A DNA stretch of 64,000 nt from Cellulomonas sp. NS3 (GCF_024757985.1 NZ_CP103289.1:930001-994000), one strand, 5' to 3'; positions 40,716 through 51,545 are shown, counted from the first letter of the stretch. Translations and numbers: made by a program. The notes: generated from the letters alone by a model not told the origin.

Positions 40716-42335
40716 ATGGCCGTCGATCCCCAGCTCGCCCTCGACCCGCGCGCCGCGATCACGCAGGGCGCGACCGCCCTCGGCATCGAGCTCGGCTCCA
40801 CCCGCATCAAGGCCTGCCTCGTCGCCCAGGACGGCACCGTCCTCGCGAGCGGCAGCCACGACTGGGAGAACCAGTACGTCGACCGCGTGTGGACGTACTC
40901 CCTCGACGCCGTCTGGACCGGCCTGCAGGAGTGCTACGCCGCCCTGCTCGCCGACGCGGAGCAGCGGCACGGCGTGCGGCCGACGACGTTCGGTGCGCTC
41001 GGCGTGTCCGCGATGATGCACGGCTACCTCGCGTTCGACGCCGACGGCGAGCTGCTCACCCCGTTCCGCACGTGGCGCAACACGACCACCGAGCGCGCCG
41101 CGACGGAGCTCACCGAGCTGTTCGGCTACAACATCCCGCTCCGCTGGTCGGTCGCCCACCTCTACCAGGCGGTCCTCGACGACGAGCCGCACGTCACCGC
41201 CGTCGCGTCCGTCACGACGCTCGCGGGCTACGTCCACCGCGCGCTGACGGGCCGGCACGTGCTGGGCGTCGGCGACGCGTCGGGCATGTTCCCGATCGAC
41301 CCGGCGACCCGCACCTACGACGCGCGCCTGCTCGGGCTGTTCGACGAGCGCGTCGGCGCCCGCCGCCCCGGCCTGCGGCTCGCCGAGCTGCTCCCCGAGG
41401 TCCTCGTCGCCGGCCAGGAGGCCGGGCGGCTCACGGCCGAGGGGGCGGCGCTGCTCGACCCCACCGGGACGCTGCAGCCCGGCCTGCCGCTGTGCCCGCC
41501 CGAGGGCGACGCGGGCACCGGCATGGTCGCGACCAACGCCGTCGCGCCGCGCACGGGCAACGTCAGCGTGGGCACGAGCATCTTCGCCATGGTCGTCCTC
41601 GAGCGGCCGCTCGCGGGGGTCCACGACGAGCTCGACCTCGTGACGACGCCCGCGGGCGACCTCGTCGCGATGGTGCACTGCAACAACGGCGCGAGCGAGC
41701 TCGGGGCGTGGGCCGAGGTGTTCGGCCGGTTCGCCACGGTCCTCGGCTCCCCGGCCGCCCCGGACGACGTCTTCGGTGCGCTGCTCCGCGAGGCGCTGGA
41801 GGGCGAGGGCGACGGCGGCGGGCTGCTCGCCTACAACTACCTCTCGGGCGAGCCGATCACAGGTCTGGCCGAGGGGCGTCCGCTCGTCGTGCGCACGCCG
41901 GGCAGCCGGCTCACGCTCGCCAACTTCATGCGGACCCAGGTGTACGGCGCGTTCGGGACGCTGAGCCTGGGCATGCGTGTGCTCGAGGCGGAGGGCGTCG
42001 GCATCAGCACGCTCTTCGCGCACGGCGGCATGTTCCGCACCGCGGGCGTCGCCCAGCGGCTGCTCGCCGCCGCGGTCGGCGCCCCTGTGGCGGTCGCGCG
42101 GACGGCGAGCGAGGGCGGGCCCTGGGGGATCGCGGTGCTCGCGGCGTACCTCGCGGTCGCCGACGAGCTCGACCTCGGCGCCTTCCTCGACGCGCGGGTC
42201 TTCGGCGACGCGGCGGCGGACGTCGTCGAGCCCGACGCGGCCGACGTCGCCGGCTACGCGGCGTTCCTCGAGCGGTACGTCGCCGGCCTGGCGATCGAGC
42301 GCGCCGCGGTCGAGGCGATCGGCCACCAGGACTGA
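40716..42335 (+). CDS. araB: FGGY-family carbohydrate kinase, probable L-ribulokinase
   Basis: 539 residues from ATG 40716. FGGY kinase: [20 protein letters not shown] (phosphate 1), [25 protein letters not shown], and the C-terminal [32 protein letters not shown] adenosine motif. The protein family is also annotated as xylulokinase or a generic ATPase; its place before araD and araA makes phosphorylation of L-ribulose the likely reaction. Confidence 0.85.
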   Translation: MAVDPQLALDPRAAITQGATALGIELGSTRIKACLVAQDGTVLASGSHDWENQYVDRVWTYSLDAVWTGLQECYAALLADAEQRHGVRPTTFGALGVSAMMHGYLAFDADGELLTPFRTWRNTTTERAATELTELFGYNIPLRWSVAHLYQAVLDDEPHVTAVASVTTLAGYVHRALTGRHVLGVGDASGMFPIDPATRTYDARLLGLFDERVGARRPGLRLAELLPEVLVAGQEAGRLTAEGAALLDPTGTLQPGLPLCPPEGDAGTGMVATNAVAPRTGNVSVGTSIFAMVVLERPLAGVHDELDLVTTPAGDLVAMVHCNNGASELGAWAEVFGRFATVLGSPAAPDDVFGALLREALEGEGDGGGLLAYNYLSGEPITGLAEGRPLVVRTPGSRLTLANFMRTQVYGAFGTLSLGMRVLEAEGVGISTLFAHGGMFRTAGVAQRLLAAAVGAPVAVARTASEGGPWGIAVLAAYLAVADELDLGAFLDARVFGDAAADVVEPDAADVAGYAAFLERYVAGLAIERAAVEAIGHQD

Positions 42336-42380
42336 CCTGCCCGCACGCGCGGCAGGACGACACGACGCAGGAGGACGGGC

Positions 42381-43157
42381 ATGACGCGAACCCTGGACAG
42401 CTACTCGCAGGAGGTGCGCGACGTCGTCGCGCGCACGCGCGAGGTGGTCTCGACGCTGCACGCCGAGCTCCCGCGCTGGGGCCTCGTGGTGTGGACGGCC
42501 GGGAACGTCTCGCAGCGCGTCGTCGTCGACCCCGCCGGACCCGGCGGAGACGACCTCTTCGTGATCAAGCCGAGCGGTGTGACGTACGACGAGCTCACGC
42601 CGGAGTCGATGGTCGTGTGCGACCTCGACGGCGCCCTCGTCGACGGCAGCCGGGCGCCCTCGTCCGACACCGCCGCGCACGCCTACGTCTACCGGCACAT
42701 GCCCGAGGTCGGCGGCGTCGTGCACACCCACTCGACGTACGCGACCGCCTGGGCCGCGCGCGCCGAGCCGGTACCGTGCGTGCTGACGATGATGGCCGAC
42801 GAGTTCGGTGGCGACATCCCGGTCGGCCCGTTCGCGCTCATCGGCGACGACTCGATCGGCCGGGGCATCGTCGAGACGCTGCGCGACTCGCGCAGCCCGG
42901 CCGTCCTCATGCGCAACCACGGCCCGTTCACTATCGGGAAGGACGCCAAGGCCGCGGTCAAGGCCGCCGTCATGGTGGAGGAGGTCGCACGCACCGTGCA
43001 CATCTCCCTCCAGCTCGGCACCCCGCTGCCGATCGGACAGGCGGACATCGACTCGCTGTACGCCCGGTACCAGAACGTCTACGGGCGCACGCCCGCAGCG
43101 ACCGACGAGCCGGCGACGCCGCCGGTCACGCCCACAGAGCAGGAGAGCACGCGATGA
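42381..43157 (+). CDS. araD: L-ribulose-5-phosphate 4-epimerase
   Basis: Class II aldolase-fold zinc enzyme converting L-ribulose-5-P to D-xylulose-5-P. 258 residues from ATG 42381 after AGGAGGACGGGC. Signatures: [54 protein letters not shown] (two zinc His), and [28 protein letters not shown]. It overlaps araA by four bases. Confidence 0.95.
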   Translation: MTRTLDSYSQEVRDVVARTREVVSTLHAELPRWGLVVWTAGNVSQRVVVDPAGPGGDDLFVIKPSGVTYDELTPESMVVCDLDGALVDGSRAPSSDTAAHAYVYRHMPEVGGVVHTHSTYATAWAARAEPVPCVLTMMADEFGGDIPVGPFALIGDDSIGRGIVETLRDSRSPAVLMRNHGPFTIGKDAKAAVKAAVMVEEVARTVHISLQLGTPLPIGQADIDSLYARYQNVYGRTPAATDEPATPPVTPTEQESTR

Positions 43158-44662
43158 CGAAGCCGTACGCGGACCGTGAGGTCTGGTTCCTCACGGGGAG
43201 CCAGGACCTGTACGGCGAGGAGACGCTGCGCCAGGTCGCGGAGCAGTCGCAGGCGATCGCGCGCGAGCTCGACGACTCCTCGGACGTCCCGGTCAGCATC
43301 GTCTGGAAGCCGGTCCTCAAGGACTCGGCGTCGATCCGCCGGGCCGCGCTCGACGCGAACGCCGACGACAAGGTCATCGGCGTGATCGCGTGGATGCACA
43401 CGTTCTCGCCCGCGAAGATGTGGATCGCGGGCCTCGACGCGCTGCGCACCCCGCTCCTGCACCTGCACACGCAGGCGAACGTCGAGCTCCCCTGGGACAC
43501 GATCGACTTCGACTTCATGAACCTCAACCAGGCCGCGCACGGCGACCGCGAGTTCGGGTACATCCAGTCGCGCCTGAACGTCGCGCGCAAGACCGTCGTC
43601 GGGCACGTGAGCAACCCGGTCGTGCAGAGGCGCATCGGCACGTGGGTCCGGGCGTCGGCGGCGTGGGCCGCGACGCACGAGCTGAAGCTCGCGCGGTTCG
43701 GCGACAACATGCGCAACGTCGCGGTCACCGAGGGCGACAAGACCGAGGCCGAGCTGCGGTTCGGCGTCTCGGTGAACACGTGGGGCGTCAACGACCTGGT
43801 CGCGGCGGTCGACGCCGTCGCCGAGCACGCGATCGACCCGCTGGTCGCGGAGTACGAGGACCTGTACGACGTCGCGCCCGAGCTGCGCCGCGGCGGTGAG
43901 CGCCACGAGTCGCTGCGCTACGGCGCGCGCCAGGAGCTCGCGCTGCTGCAGCTCCTCGGGGACCTGGGCGCCACGGCGTTCACGACCAACTTCGAGGACC
44001 TCGGCGCCCTGCGCCAGCTCCCGGGCCTCGCGGTCCAGCGGCTCATGGCGCAGGGCTTCGGCTTCGGCGCGGAGGGCGACTGGAAGACGGCCGTCCTCGT
44101 GCGCGCCGCCAAGGTGATGGGCGCCGGGCTGCCGGGTGGCGCCTCGCTCATGGAGGACTACACGTACGACCTGACGCCGGGCGACGAGAAGATCCTCGGC
44201 GCGCACATGCTGGAGATCTGCCCGACGCTCACGACGTCGCGGCCGTCGCTCGAGGTGCACCCGCTCGGGATCGGCGGCAAGGAGGACCCGGTCCGCCTGG
44301 TCTTCGACACCGACCCGGGCCCGGGCGTCGTCGTGGCGCTGTCCGACATGCGCGACCGCTTCCGGCTCACGGCCAACGCGGTCGACGTCGTGGCGCCCGA
44401 CGCGGCGCTGCCGAACCTGCCGGTCGCGCGTGCCGTGTGGCGTCCGCAGCCGGACTTCGCGACGTCCGCCGAGTCGTGGCTCACGGCCGGCGCCGCGCAC
44501 CACACGGTGCTCACGACGGCGGTCGGGGTCGAGGCGTTCGAGGACTTCGCCGAGATCGCCCGCACGGAGCTGCTGGTCATCGACGCGGACACCACGCGGC
44601 GCGGCTTCCGGGAGCAGGTCCGCTGGAACGCCGCGTACTACCGACTCGCCCAGACGATCTGA
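43154..44662 (+). CDS. araA: L-arabinose isomerase
   Basis: Converts L-arabinose to L-ribulose. ATG 43154 overlaps the araD stop (ATGA). 502 residues, full family length. Motifs include [84 protein letters not shown] and the metal-binding [20 protein letters not shown] strong terminator follows 36 bases downstream. Confidence 0.97.
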   Translation: MTKPYADREVWFLTGSQDLYGEETLRQVAEQSQAIARELDDSSDVPVSIVWKPVLKDSASIRRAALDANADDKVIGVIAWMHTFSPAKMWIAGLDALRTPLLHLHTQANVELPWDTIDFDFMNLNQAAHGDREFGYIQSRLNVARKTVVGHVSNPVVQRRIGTWVRASAAWAATHELKLARFGDNMRNVAVTEGDKTEAELRFGVSVNTWGVNDLVAAVDAVAEHAIDPLVAEYEDLYDVAPELRRGGERHESLRYGARQELALLQLLGDLGATAFTTNFEDLGALRQLPGLAVQRLMAQGFGFGAEGDWKTAVLVRAAKVMGAGLPGGASLMEDYTYDLTPGDEKILGAHMLEICPTLTTSRPSLEVHPLGIGGKEDPVRLVFDTDPGPGVVVALSDMRDRFRLTANAVDVVAPDAALPNLPVARAVWRPQPDFATSAESWLTAGAAHHTVLTTAVGVEAFEDFAEIARTELLVIDADTTRRGFREQVRWNAAYYRLAQTI

Positions 44663-44698
44663 GGTCTTCGCCCTTTCGTTCGACATGTGAATGCAAGC

Positions 44699-44730
44699 GC
44701 ACCCCGGTCCTCGGGTGAGGACCGGGGTGC
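44699..44730 (+). terminator. Terminator after araBDA
   Basis: A perfect 14-bp stem (GCACCCCGGTCCTC / GAGGACCGGGGTGC) around the loop GGGT. It separates araA from the importer operon, which therefore needs its own promoter or read-through. Confidence 0.85.
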
Positions 44731-44989
44731 AGTTGCGCCCGGGGAGGTCTGCTCGCGACGTGGGAGCGCTCCTGGCCTGCGAGAACTCACCCGCCCCGTT
44801 ATCAACTTGCAACTCGATGGCCCCCTCGCTGCCTTGACTTCTTGAATCCAACGTCAGGACACTGGTCCAGCACGCTTCCCCGTGCACACGGTGGCGTCCC
44901 CAGCGCCGCCGGTGAGCTCCCGGCCCGGGGCGAGGTCGCCCCGGAGCGCGGACCACACACCGCAGCACCCTCTCGAGGAGGAGATGGTC
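44731..44989 (+). promoter_or_regulatory. Leader of the ChvE-type importer operon
   Basis: No gene here. TTGACT at 44834-44839 is a possible -35 element, with no convincing -10 beyond it. The segment GTTATCAACTTGCAACTCG (about 44799-44817) is AT-richer than the surroundings and could hold a regulator site, but it does not match the LacI-type operators. A ribosome site (GAGGAGGAG) lies just before the gene. Confidence 0.4.
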
Positions 44990-46132
44990 ATGAAGAGGTT
45001 CAAGTTCGCAGCAGTTGGTGCTGCTCTCGTGCTCAGCCTGACGGCATGCGCAGGCGAGGGCGCCGGCAGCACGTCCGACGAGTCCGCCGGTGCCGGCAGC
45101 GACGACGGCCAGAAGTCCGTCGGCGTGGCCATGCCGACCGAGACGTCGGAGCGCTGGATCGCCGACGGCAACGCCGTCAAGGAAGGCCTCGAGGGCGCGG
45201 GCTACACCGTCGACCTCCAGTACGCCGGCGACGACATCCCCACCCAGTCGCAGCAGATCGACCAGATGATCACCAAGGGCGTCGACCTGCTCATCGTCGC
45301 CTCGATCGACGGCACCGCGCTCTCGAGCCAGCTCCAGGCCGCGGCCGACGCCGGCATCCCGGTCATCGCGTACGACCGCCTGATCCGCGACACCGAGAAC
45401 GTCGACCACTACGTCACGTTCGACAACTACAAGGTCGGCGTCCAGCAGGCCACGTCGCTGCTCGTGGGCCTCGGCCTGCAGACGGCCGACGGCGCCGAGG
45501 GCACCGCGACCGGCCCGTTCAACGTCGAGCTCTTCGCGGGCTCGCTGGACGACAACAACGCGCACTTCTTCTGGGACGGCGCGTACGACACGCTCAAGCC
45601 CTTCATCGACTCCGGCAAGATCGTCGTCCCCTCGGGCCAGACGACCATCGAGCAGGCGGCGACGCTGCGCTGGCTCCAGGAGACGGCGCAGAAGCGCATG
45701 GAGGACCTGCTGACGGCCTCGTACTCCGGCGGCCAGAAGGTCGACGGCGTGCTCTCGCCGTACGACGGCATCTCGCGCGGCATCATCACGGCGCTGCAGA
45801 ACGCCGGCTACGGCTCCGGTGACTCGGCCATGCCGATCATCACCGGCCAGGACGCCGAGATCGCCTCCGTCAAGCTCATCCGTGACGGCGTGCAGTTCTC
45901 GACGATCTTCAAGGACACCCGCAAGCTCGCGGCCCAGGCCGTCGCGGCGTCCGAGGACTTCCTCTCGGGCAGCGAGCCCGAGGCGAACGACACGAAGACG
46001 TACCACAACGGCGTCAAGGTCGTCCCGTCCTTCCTGCTCGAGTCGGACATCGTCTACGCCGACAACATCCAGTCGCTCCTGATCGACACGGAGTACTGGA
46101 CCGAGGAGCAGGTCGCGTCCGGCCAGGCGTGA
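44990..46132 (+). CDS. ChvE-type sugar-binding lipoprotein
   Basis: Extracellular binding protein of a sugar ABC importer. ATG 44990 (not the ATG six bases earlier) has the better spacing to GAGGAGGAG. 380 residues. Lipoprotein signal ends in LSLTAC with Cys20. The mature part is a type I periplasmic-binding fold (VGVAMPTETSERWIADGNAVKEGLEGAGYTVDLQYAGDDIPTQSQQIDQMI, AGIPVIAYDRLIRDTENVDHYVTFDNYKVG) closest to ChvE/xylose-type proteins. Arabinose is the likely ligand by position. Confidence 0.93.
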   Translation: MKRFKFAAVGAALVLSLTACAGEGAGSTSDESAGAGSDDGQKSVGVAMPTETSERWIADGNAVKEGLEGAGYTVDLQYAGDDIPTQSQQIDQMITKGVDLLIVASIDGTALSSQLQAAADAGIPVIAYDRLIRDTENVDHYVTFDNYKVGVQQATSLLVGLGLQTADGAEGTATGPFNVELFAGSLDDNNAHFFWDGAYDTLKPFIDSGKIVVPSGQTTIEQAATLRWLQETAQKRMEDLLTASYSGGQKVDGVLSPYDGISRGIITALQNAGYGSGDSAMPIITGQDAEIASVKLIRDGVQFSTIFKDTRKLAAQAVAASEDFLSGSEPEANDTKTYHNGVKVVPSFLLESDIVYADNIQSLLIDTEYWTEEQVASGQA

Positions 46133-46173
46133 CCTGACCCGACCGACCAGCGCGCCCCACGGCGCACCGGTAC

Positions 46174-46218
46174 CAGCCCCGCCGGGCAGCACGCGACGCG
46201 TGCTGCCCGGCAGGGCTG
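46174..46218 (+). terminator. Intercistronic hairpin after the binding-protein gene
   Basis: The core stem GCCGGGCAGCACG (46181-46193) pairs with CGTGCTGCCCGGC (46199-46211), extended by CAGCCCC/AGGGCTG outside. It lies between the abundant binding protein and the ATPase gene; such hairpins usually stabilise the upstream mRNA or stop part of the transcripts. Confidence 0.75.
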
Positions 46219-46254
46219 CGGACCCCCACACCGCACCTAGTAGGACGGTCGAGC

Positions 46255-47796
46255 ATGACCACCCAGAACATCCTGGAAATGCACTCCATCACCAAGACCT
46301 TCCCCGGGGTCAAGGCGCTGCAGGACGTCTCGCTCGCCGTGCGGCGCGGTGAGATCCACGCGATCTGCGGCGAGAACGGTGCCGGGAAGTCGACGCTGAT
46401 GAAGGTGCTCTCGGGGGTCTACCCCGCGGGCACGTACGACGGCGAGATCCGCTTCGAGGGCCAGCCGGTCGAGTTCGGCTCGATCAACGACTCCGAGGAC
46501 CGCGGGATCGTGATCATCCACCAGGAGCTCGCGCTCGTGCCGTTCCTGTCGGTCGCGGAGAACATCTTCCTGGGCAACGAGCGCCAGGGCCGCGGCCTCA
46601 TCGACTGGAACCGCACGAACCACGAGGCGGCCGAGCTCCTCGCGCGCGTCGGCCTCCACGAGAACCCCGTGACCCCCGTCGGTCAGCTCGGCGTGGGCAA
46701 GCAGCAGCTCGTCGAGATCGCCAAGGCGCTGTCCAAGCGCGTCAAGCTGCTGATCCTCGACGAGCCGACCGCCGCGCTCAACGACTCCGACTCGGCGCAC
46801 CTGCTGGGCCTGCTGCGTCAGCTGCAGGAGCAGGGCATCACGTCGATCATGATCTCCCACAAGCTCAACGAGATCGCCGAGATCGCCGACTCCACGACGA
46901 TCATCCGCGACGGCCGCACGATCGAGACCCTCGACATGAAGGCCGACGCGGTCACGCAGGAGCGCATCATCAAGGCGATGGTCGGCCGCGACCTCGACCA
47001 CCGGTACCCCGAGCACACCCCCACGATCGGCGCCGAGGTCCTGCGCGTCGAGGACTGGACGGTCTACCACCCCACGCAGGTGGACCGCGTCGTCGTCGAC
47101 CACGCGAACCTCGACGTCCACGCCGGCGAGATCGTCGGCATCGCGGGCCTCATGGGCGCGGGCCGCACCGAGCTCGCGATGAGCCTGTTCGGGCGCAGCT
47201 ACGGCCGCAACATCTCGGGCAAGGTCTTCCTGCACGGCAAGGAGATCCAGACCCGGACCGTCTCGGAGGCCATCGACCACGGCCTCGCGTACGCGACCGA
47301 GGACCGCAAGAAGTACGGCCTCAACCTCATCGAGGACATCCGCTCGAACGTCAGCGCGGCCAACCTCGGCGGGCTCTCGAAGCTCGGCTGGATCAACGGC
47401 AACGAGGAGATCAAGGTCGCCGAGGAGTACCGGGCGAGCATGAACATCAAGTCGCCGACGGTCATGGCCCTCACGGGCAAGCTCTCAGGCGGCAACCAGC
47501 AGAAGGTCGTGCTGAGCAAGTGGATCTTCACCGATCCGCAGGTGCTCATCCTCGACGAGCCGACGCGCGGCATCGACGTCGGCGCCAAGTACGAGATCTA
47601 CACCATCATCAACGGCCTCGCCGACGCGGGGAAGGCGGTCATCGTCATCTCCTCCGAGCTCCCTGAGCTGCTCGGGATCTGCGACCGCATCTTCACGCTG
47701 TCCGCCGGTCGCATCACCGGCGTGCTCACGCGCGAGGACGCGACGCAGGAAGGCCTCATGGAGCTCATGACCAAGGAAAGGGAGACAGTCCGATGA
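46255..47796 (+). CDS. Sugar ABC transporter ATP-binding protein (GguA/MmsA-like)
   Basis: 513 residues from ATG 46255. Two fused ABC domains, as in all monosaccharide CUT2 importers. The first has [31 protein letters not shown] and [13 protein letters not shown]; the second has [31 protein letters not shown] and [20 protein letters not shown]. The second Walker A lacks Lys (GAGRTE), normal for this family. It overlaps the permease gene (ATGA). Confidence 0.95.
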   Translation: MTTQNILEMHSITKTFPGVKALQDVSLAVRRGEIHAICGENGAGKSTLMKVLSGVYPAGTYDGEIRFEGQPVEFGSINDSEDRGIVIIHQELALVPFLSVAENIFLGNERQGRGLIDWNRTNHEAAELLARVGLHENPVTPVGQLGVGKQQLVEIAKALSKRVKLLILDEPTAALNDSDSAHLLGLLRQLQEQGITSIMISHKLNEIAEIADSTTIIRDGRTIETLDMKADAVTQERIIKAMVGRDLDHRYPEHTPTIGAEVLRVEDWTVYHPTQVDRVVVDHANLDVHAGEIVGIAGLMGAGRTELAMSLFGRSYGRNISGKVFLHGKEIQTRTVSEAIDHGLAYATEDRKKYGLNLIEDIRSNVSAANLGGLSKLGWINGNEEIKVAEEYRASMNIKSPTVMALTGKLSGGNQQKVVLSKWIFTDPQVLILDEPTRGIDVGAKYEIYTIINGLADAGKAVIVISSELPELLGICDRIFTLSAGRITGVLTREDATQEGLMELMTKERETVR

Positions 47797-48977
47797 CTGC
47801 GGTATCGGCCTTCAGGGAGATCTTCACGCGCAACCTGCGCCAGAGCGGCATCTACATCGCGTTCGTCGCGATCGTCGGGCTGTTCACGATCCTCACGGAC
47901 GGCATCCTGCTCAGCCCGATCAACATCACGAACATCGTGCTGCAGTACTCCTACATCCTGATCCTCGCGATCGGCATGGTGATCGTCATCATCGCCGGGC
48001 ACATCGACCTGTCGGTCGGCTCGGTCGTAGCGCTCACGGGTGCGGTGTCCGCGGTCCTGGTGATCAAGAACGGCCAGCCGTGGTGGGTCGGCATCCTCGC
48101 CGCGATCGCGGTCGGCGCGGTCGTCGGCGCCTGGCAGGGCTTCTGGGTCGCGTACGTGGGGATCCCCGCGTTCATCGTGACGCTCGCGGGCATGCTCCTG
48201 TTCCGCGGCATGACGCTGCAGGTGCTGCAGAACATCTCGCTCTCGCCGTTCCCGGCCGAGTACCAGAAGGTCGCCGGCGGGTTCCTCAACGGCTTCCTCG
48301 GTGGTCAGGGCTTCGACGTCTTCACGCTCGTCATCGCCGCGCTCGCGGTCGTCGGCTACGCGGTGAGCGCGTTCCGCTCGCGCGTCGCCCGGCTCCGCTA
48401 CAAGCAGGCCGTCGAGGCGTTCCCGCTGTTCGTGCTCCGCCTCGTGCTGATCGGCGCCGTCGTCATGGCGTTCGCCTACCAGCTCTCGCGCAGCCGCGGC
48501 CTGCCGATCGTGCTGATCATCCTCGGCGTGCTCGTGCTCGCCTACTCGGTGGTCACGAACCGCACGGTCTTCGGCCGGCACGTGTACTCGATCGGTGGCA
48601 ACCTGCACGCCGCGCAGCTCTCGGGCGTCAAGGTCAAGAAGGTCAACTTCTGGATCTTCGTCAACATGGGGCTGCTCTCGGCCGTCGCCGGTGTCGTGTA
48701 CTCCTCGCGCTCGAACGGCGCGCAGCCGGCCGCCGGCGAGATGTTCGAGCTCGACGCGATCGCCGCGTGCTTCATCGGCGGCGCGTCGACGACCGGTGGT
48801 GTCGGCAAGGTCACCGGTGCGATGGTCGGTGGTCTGATCATGGGCGTCATGAGCAACGGCATGCAGCTCATGGGCATCGACCAGTCGGTCCAGCAGATGA
48901 TCAAGGGCCTCGTGCTGCTGCTGGCCGTCGCGTTCGACATCTACAACAAGCGCCGCGCGAGCACCGCGCGCAGCTGA
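47793..48977 (+). CDS. Sugar ABC transporter permease (GguB/XylH-like)
   Basis: 394 residues from ATG 47793 overlapping the ATPase stop. About ten membrane helices; the CUT2 permease signatures are [44 protein letters not shown] and the cytoplasmic coupling loop [25 protein letters not shown], followed by [33 protein letters not shown]. Third gene of the ChvE-type importer. Confidence 0.95.
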   Translation: MTAVSAFREIFTRNLRQSGIYIAFVAIVGLFTILTDGILLSPINITNIVLQYSYILILAIGMVIVIIAGHIDLSVGSVVALTGAVSAVLVIKNGQPWWVGILAAIAVGAVVGAWQGFWVAYVGIPAFIVTLAGMLLFRGMTLQVLQNISLSPFPAEYQKVAGGFLNGFLGGQGFDVFTLVIAALAVVGYAVSAFRSRVARLRYKQAVEAFPLFVLRLVLIGAVVMAFAYQLSRSRGLPIVLIILGVLVLAYSVVTNRTVFGRHVYSIGGNLHAAQLSGVKVKKVNFWIFVNMGLLSAVAGVVYSSRSNGAQPAAGEMFELDAIAACFIGGASTTGGVGKVTGAMVGGLIMGVMSNGMQLMGIDQSVQQMIKGLVLLLAVAFDIYNKRRASTARS

Positions 48978-49010
48978 CGCAGGCGGGCCGCCGAGCAGGC
49001 GGTCGACGAA

Positions 49011-49041
49011 GGGCCCCCGTGCACCGTGCGCACGGGGGCCC
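49011..49041. terminator. Bidirectional terminator between permease and beta-lactamase genes
   Basis: A perfect 12-bp stem (GGGCCCCCGTGC / GCACGGGGGCCC) around a 7-base loop lies between the 3' ends of two convergent genes. Confidence 0.85.
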
Positions 49042-49066
49042 GTCGTGCGTCCGGGCCGGTGCGTGC

Positions 49067-50152
49067 TCAGGCGACCGCGAACGCCTCGGTCACGAGGGCC
49101 GCGACGCGCGCGATCACCGCCGCGCTCGCCTCGACCGAGCCGGTGCCGGCCGCGGTCGGCGAGGTGTAGACCGCGAGCACGACCGGCGCGCCCGACGGCG
49201 GCCAGAGCACCGCGACGTCGTGCACCTCGCCGTTCGGGCCGGTGCCGGTCTTGTCGCCGACGGTCCACCCCTCCGGGACGCCCGCGCGGATCCGGTCGGC
49301 GCCCGTCGTGCTTCCGCGCATCCACCCCACGAGGGGGTCGCGGCTCTCGGGCGGCAGGCCCTCCTCGACGGCGAGGAGCCGCAGGTCGGCGGCGACCTGG
49401 GCGGGCGTGGAGGTGTCGCGCTCGTCGCCGGGCGCGCCCTGGTTGAGCTCCGGCTCCAGGCGGTCGAGGCGGGTGACCTCGTCGCCGAGCGTGCGCACGT
49501 ACGCGGTGACGCCGGCCGGGCCGCCGACGAGGGTCATGAGCGCGTTGGCGGCGGTGTTGTCGCTCTGGGTGATCGCCGCGTCGCACAGCACCGCGACGGG
49601 CAGCTCCCCGCCCTCGTGCTCGGCGGTGACGGGGGAGTGGTCGACGACCTCGCCGGCCGGGATCGGGACGGGCTCGCCGAGCAGCGCAGGGCGCTCGGCG
49701 CGCAGCGCGAGGGCGGCCGCGACGACGAGGACCTTCGCGGTCGAGCACAGCAGCACGCGCTCGTCGGCCCGGTGCCCGACGACCGCGCCGGTCCCCGTGT
49801 CGATCGCGGCGACCCCGAGCGTCAGCCCCGCCTCGGTCTCGAGCGCCGCGATGGCGGCCTGCACCGCGGCGGTGTCGACCGCCGGGGCACCCTGCGCCGA
49901 CGTGGCGGCCGGCGTCCCGGTGGGCGACGGCGTCGACGTGGCCGCGGCGTCGGGGGAGCCGGGCGTGCAGCCGACGAGCGGGACCGCGAGGCCCGCGAGC
50001 CCGGCGAGGAGCACCGTGCGCCTCGTGGGTCCGCCGGGGTGCGCGGTGCGCGCCGCGGCGGGCCCGGTGCGTGCGTGCCTCGCTTCCCGTGCCGTGCCGG
50101 CCGTCGTGCCGGTCGCTGTGGGCGTGCGCCAGACGTGCGCTCCGTCGTGCAT
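49067..50152 (-). CDS. Class A beta-lactamase, Tat-type lipoprotein
   Basis: 361 residues from ATG 50152. A twin-arginine motif (TRRTVLLAGLAGLAVPLVGC) ends in a lipobox with Cys62. All active-site motifs are present: S137-T-A-K140, SDN (in ITQSDNTAANALM), E-P-E-L-N (ELNQ, the Glu166 region) and DKTGTG. It should hydrolyse beta-lactams at the cell surface. It sits between the two arabinose-related operons, tail-to-tail with one and divergent from the other, and shares the ~180-base promoter region with ytfQ. Confidence 0.95.
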   Translation of the reverse strand: MHDGAHVWRTPTATGTTAGTAREARHARTGPAAARTAHPGGPTRRTVLLAGLAGLAVPLVGCTPGSPDAAATSTPSPTGTPAATSAQGAPAVDTAAVQAAIAALETEAGLTLGVAAIDTGTGAVVGHRADERVLLCSTAKVLVVAAALALRAERPALLGEPVPIPAGEVVDHSPVTAEHEGGELPVAVLCDAAITQSDNTAANALMTLVGGPAGVTAYVRTLGDEVTRLDRLEPELNQGAPGDERDTSTPAQVAADLRLLAVEEGLPPESRDPLVGWMRGSTTGADRIRAGVPEGWTVGDKTGTGPNGEVHDVAVLWPPSGAPVVLAVYTSPTAAGTGSVEASAAVIARVAALVTEAFAVA

Positions 50153-50255
50153 GCCGGTCCCTCTCGTTCCCTGCCGACCCCCGTCGCGGGTGATCCTACG
50201 GACGCACCCGGGGCGGTGGTCCCGGCGGCGTTACCAAGACGTGATCCAAGGCCTC

Positions 50256-50283
50256 TTGTCATCGGACATGTGAGCGCTAACAT
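50256..50283 (+). promoter_or_regulatory. ytfQ promoter with LacI-type operator
   Basis: TTGTCA (50256-50261), 16-base spacer, TAACAT (50278-50283); the -10 lies in ATGTGAGCGCTAACAT (50268-50283), one base different from the operator before araB. Same geometry, so the same repressor is expected. Confidence 0.78.
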
Positions 50284-50335
50284 CGGGTACAGCGGGTCGA
50301 AGACGACTCGGCGTTGCTGCTCAAGGAGGAGAAGC

Positions 50336-51361
50336 ATGGTCAGCAGGAAGAACGCTCGGCACCGCCTCGCGGGTGCGTTCGCCGGCGTCGCGGTGCTCGC
50401 GCTCGGCCTCACCGCGTGCGGGGGCGGCGGCGGGGACACCGATGCCGGCGGGGACGCCGACGCAGGTGGCGACGCGGGCGGCGGCGACCTCATCACCGTC
50501 GGGTTCGCCCAGGTCGGCGCCGAGAGCGGCTGGCGCGCCGCCAACACGAAGTCGATCCAGGACACCCTGACCAAGGAGAACGGGTTCGACCTCAAGTTCT
50601 CCGACGCGCAGCAGAAGCAGGAGAACCAGATCCAGGCGATCCGGTCCTACATCGCGCAGGGCGTCGACGTCATCGCGTTCTCCCCGGTCGTCGAGTCCGG
50701 CTGGGACGCCGTGCTCGAGGAGGCCAAGGCCGCCGACATCCCCGTCGTGCTGACGGACCGCGCCGTCGACTCCGAGGACGAGTCCCTCTACGTGAGCTTC
50801 CTCGGCTCCGACTTCGTCGTCGAGGGCGAGAAGGCCGGCCAGTGGGTCGTCGACGAGTTCGGCGACGAGGAGGTCAACATCGTCGAGCTCCAGGGCACCA
50901 CGGGCTCCGCGCCGGCGAACGACCGCAAGGCGGGCTTCGAGTCCGTGATCGAGGGCCACGACAACCTCAAGATCATCGCGTCGCAGACCGGCAACTTCAC
51001 GCGGTCCGAGGGCAAGACGGTCATGGAGGGCTTCCTCCAGGCCAACCCGGACATCGACCTCGTCTACGCGCACAACGACGACATGGGCCTCGGCGCCATG
51101 GAGGCCATCGAGGCCGCGGGCAAGGTCCCGGGCGTCGACATCAAGATCGTCACGATCGACGCGGTCAAGGACGGCATGCAGGCGCTCGCCGACGGGAAGT
51201 TCAACTTCATCGTCGAGTGCTCCCCGCTGCTCGGCCCGCAGCTCGCCGAGATCGTCAAGCAGGTCGTCGCCGGTGAGACCCCCGAGAAGAGGATCATCAC
51301 CGAGGAGACCACGTTCACCCAGGAGCAGGCCAAGGAGGCCCTGCCCGACCGTCAGTACTGA
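50336..51361 (+). CDS. Sugar-binding lipoprotein, YtfQ-like (furanose importer)
   Basis: 341 residues from ATG 50336 after AAGGAGGAG. Lipobox LGLTAC with Cys28, then a Gly/Asp linker. The binding fold reads ITVGFAQVGAESGWRAANTKSIQD, the YtfQ-type beginning (VGFSQxGxESxWRxA), with VIAFSPVVESGWDAVLEEAKAADIPVVLTDRAVD. E. coli YtfQ binds galactofuranose and arabinofuranose, which suits the GH51 gene at the end of this operon. Confidence 0.93.
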   Translation: MVSRKNARHRLAGAFAGVAVLALGLTACGGGGGDTDAGGDADAGGDAGGGDLITVGFAQVGAESGWRAANTKSIQDTLTKENGFDLKFSDAQQKQENQIQAIRSYIAQGVDVIAFSPVVESGWDAVLEEAKAADIPVVLTDRAVDSEDESLYVSFLGSDFVVEGEKAGQWVVDEFGDEEVNIVELQGTTGSAPANDRKAGFESVIEGHDNLKIIASQTGNFTRSEGKTVMEGFLQANPDIDLVYAHNDDMGLGAMEAIEAAGKVPGVDIKIVTIDAVKDGMQALADGKFNFIVECSPLLGPQLAEIVKQVVAGETPEKRIITEETTFTQEQAKEALPDRQY

Positions 51362-51430
51362 CGCGCGACCTCGCCCGGTCCGCCGCCGCAGCGCTGCCCC
51401 GCGCAGCGCAGCCGGCGGGCCGGGCGTGAC

Positions 51431-51474
51431 CACCGTGCACCGTGGCGGTGCCCCCGCCGCTGCGGTGCACGGTG
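51431..51474 (+). terminator. Intercistronic hairpin after the YtfQ-like gene
   Basis: The stem CACCGTGCACCG (51431-51442) pairs with CGGTGCACGGTG (51463-51474), with an inner GGCGG/CCGCC pairing in the loop. The position matches the hairpin after the ChvE-type gene and would allow excess binding protein over transporter. Confidence 0.75.
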
Positions 51475-51545
51475 CTCGCCCGGGCCCGCGTGCCCGAGCC
51501 CCTGAGCGACACCCGCACCGCGTCGTCCTGCCGGAAGGTCAGCCC

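Noticed and set aside
43079-46231. Long minus-strand open frame over araA and the binding-protein gene
   Set aside because: Composition (Arg, Val, Asp, Glu in regular alternation) is that of antisense to GC-rich coding sequence; the plus-strand genes are well identified.
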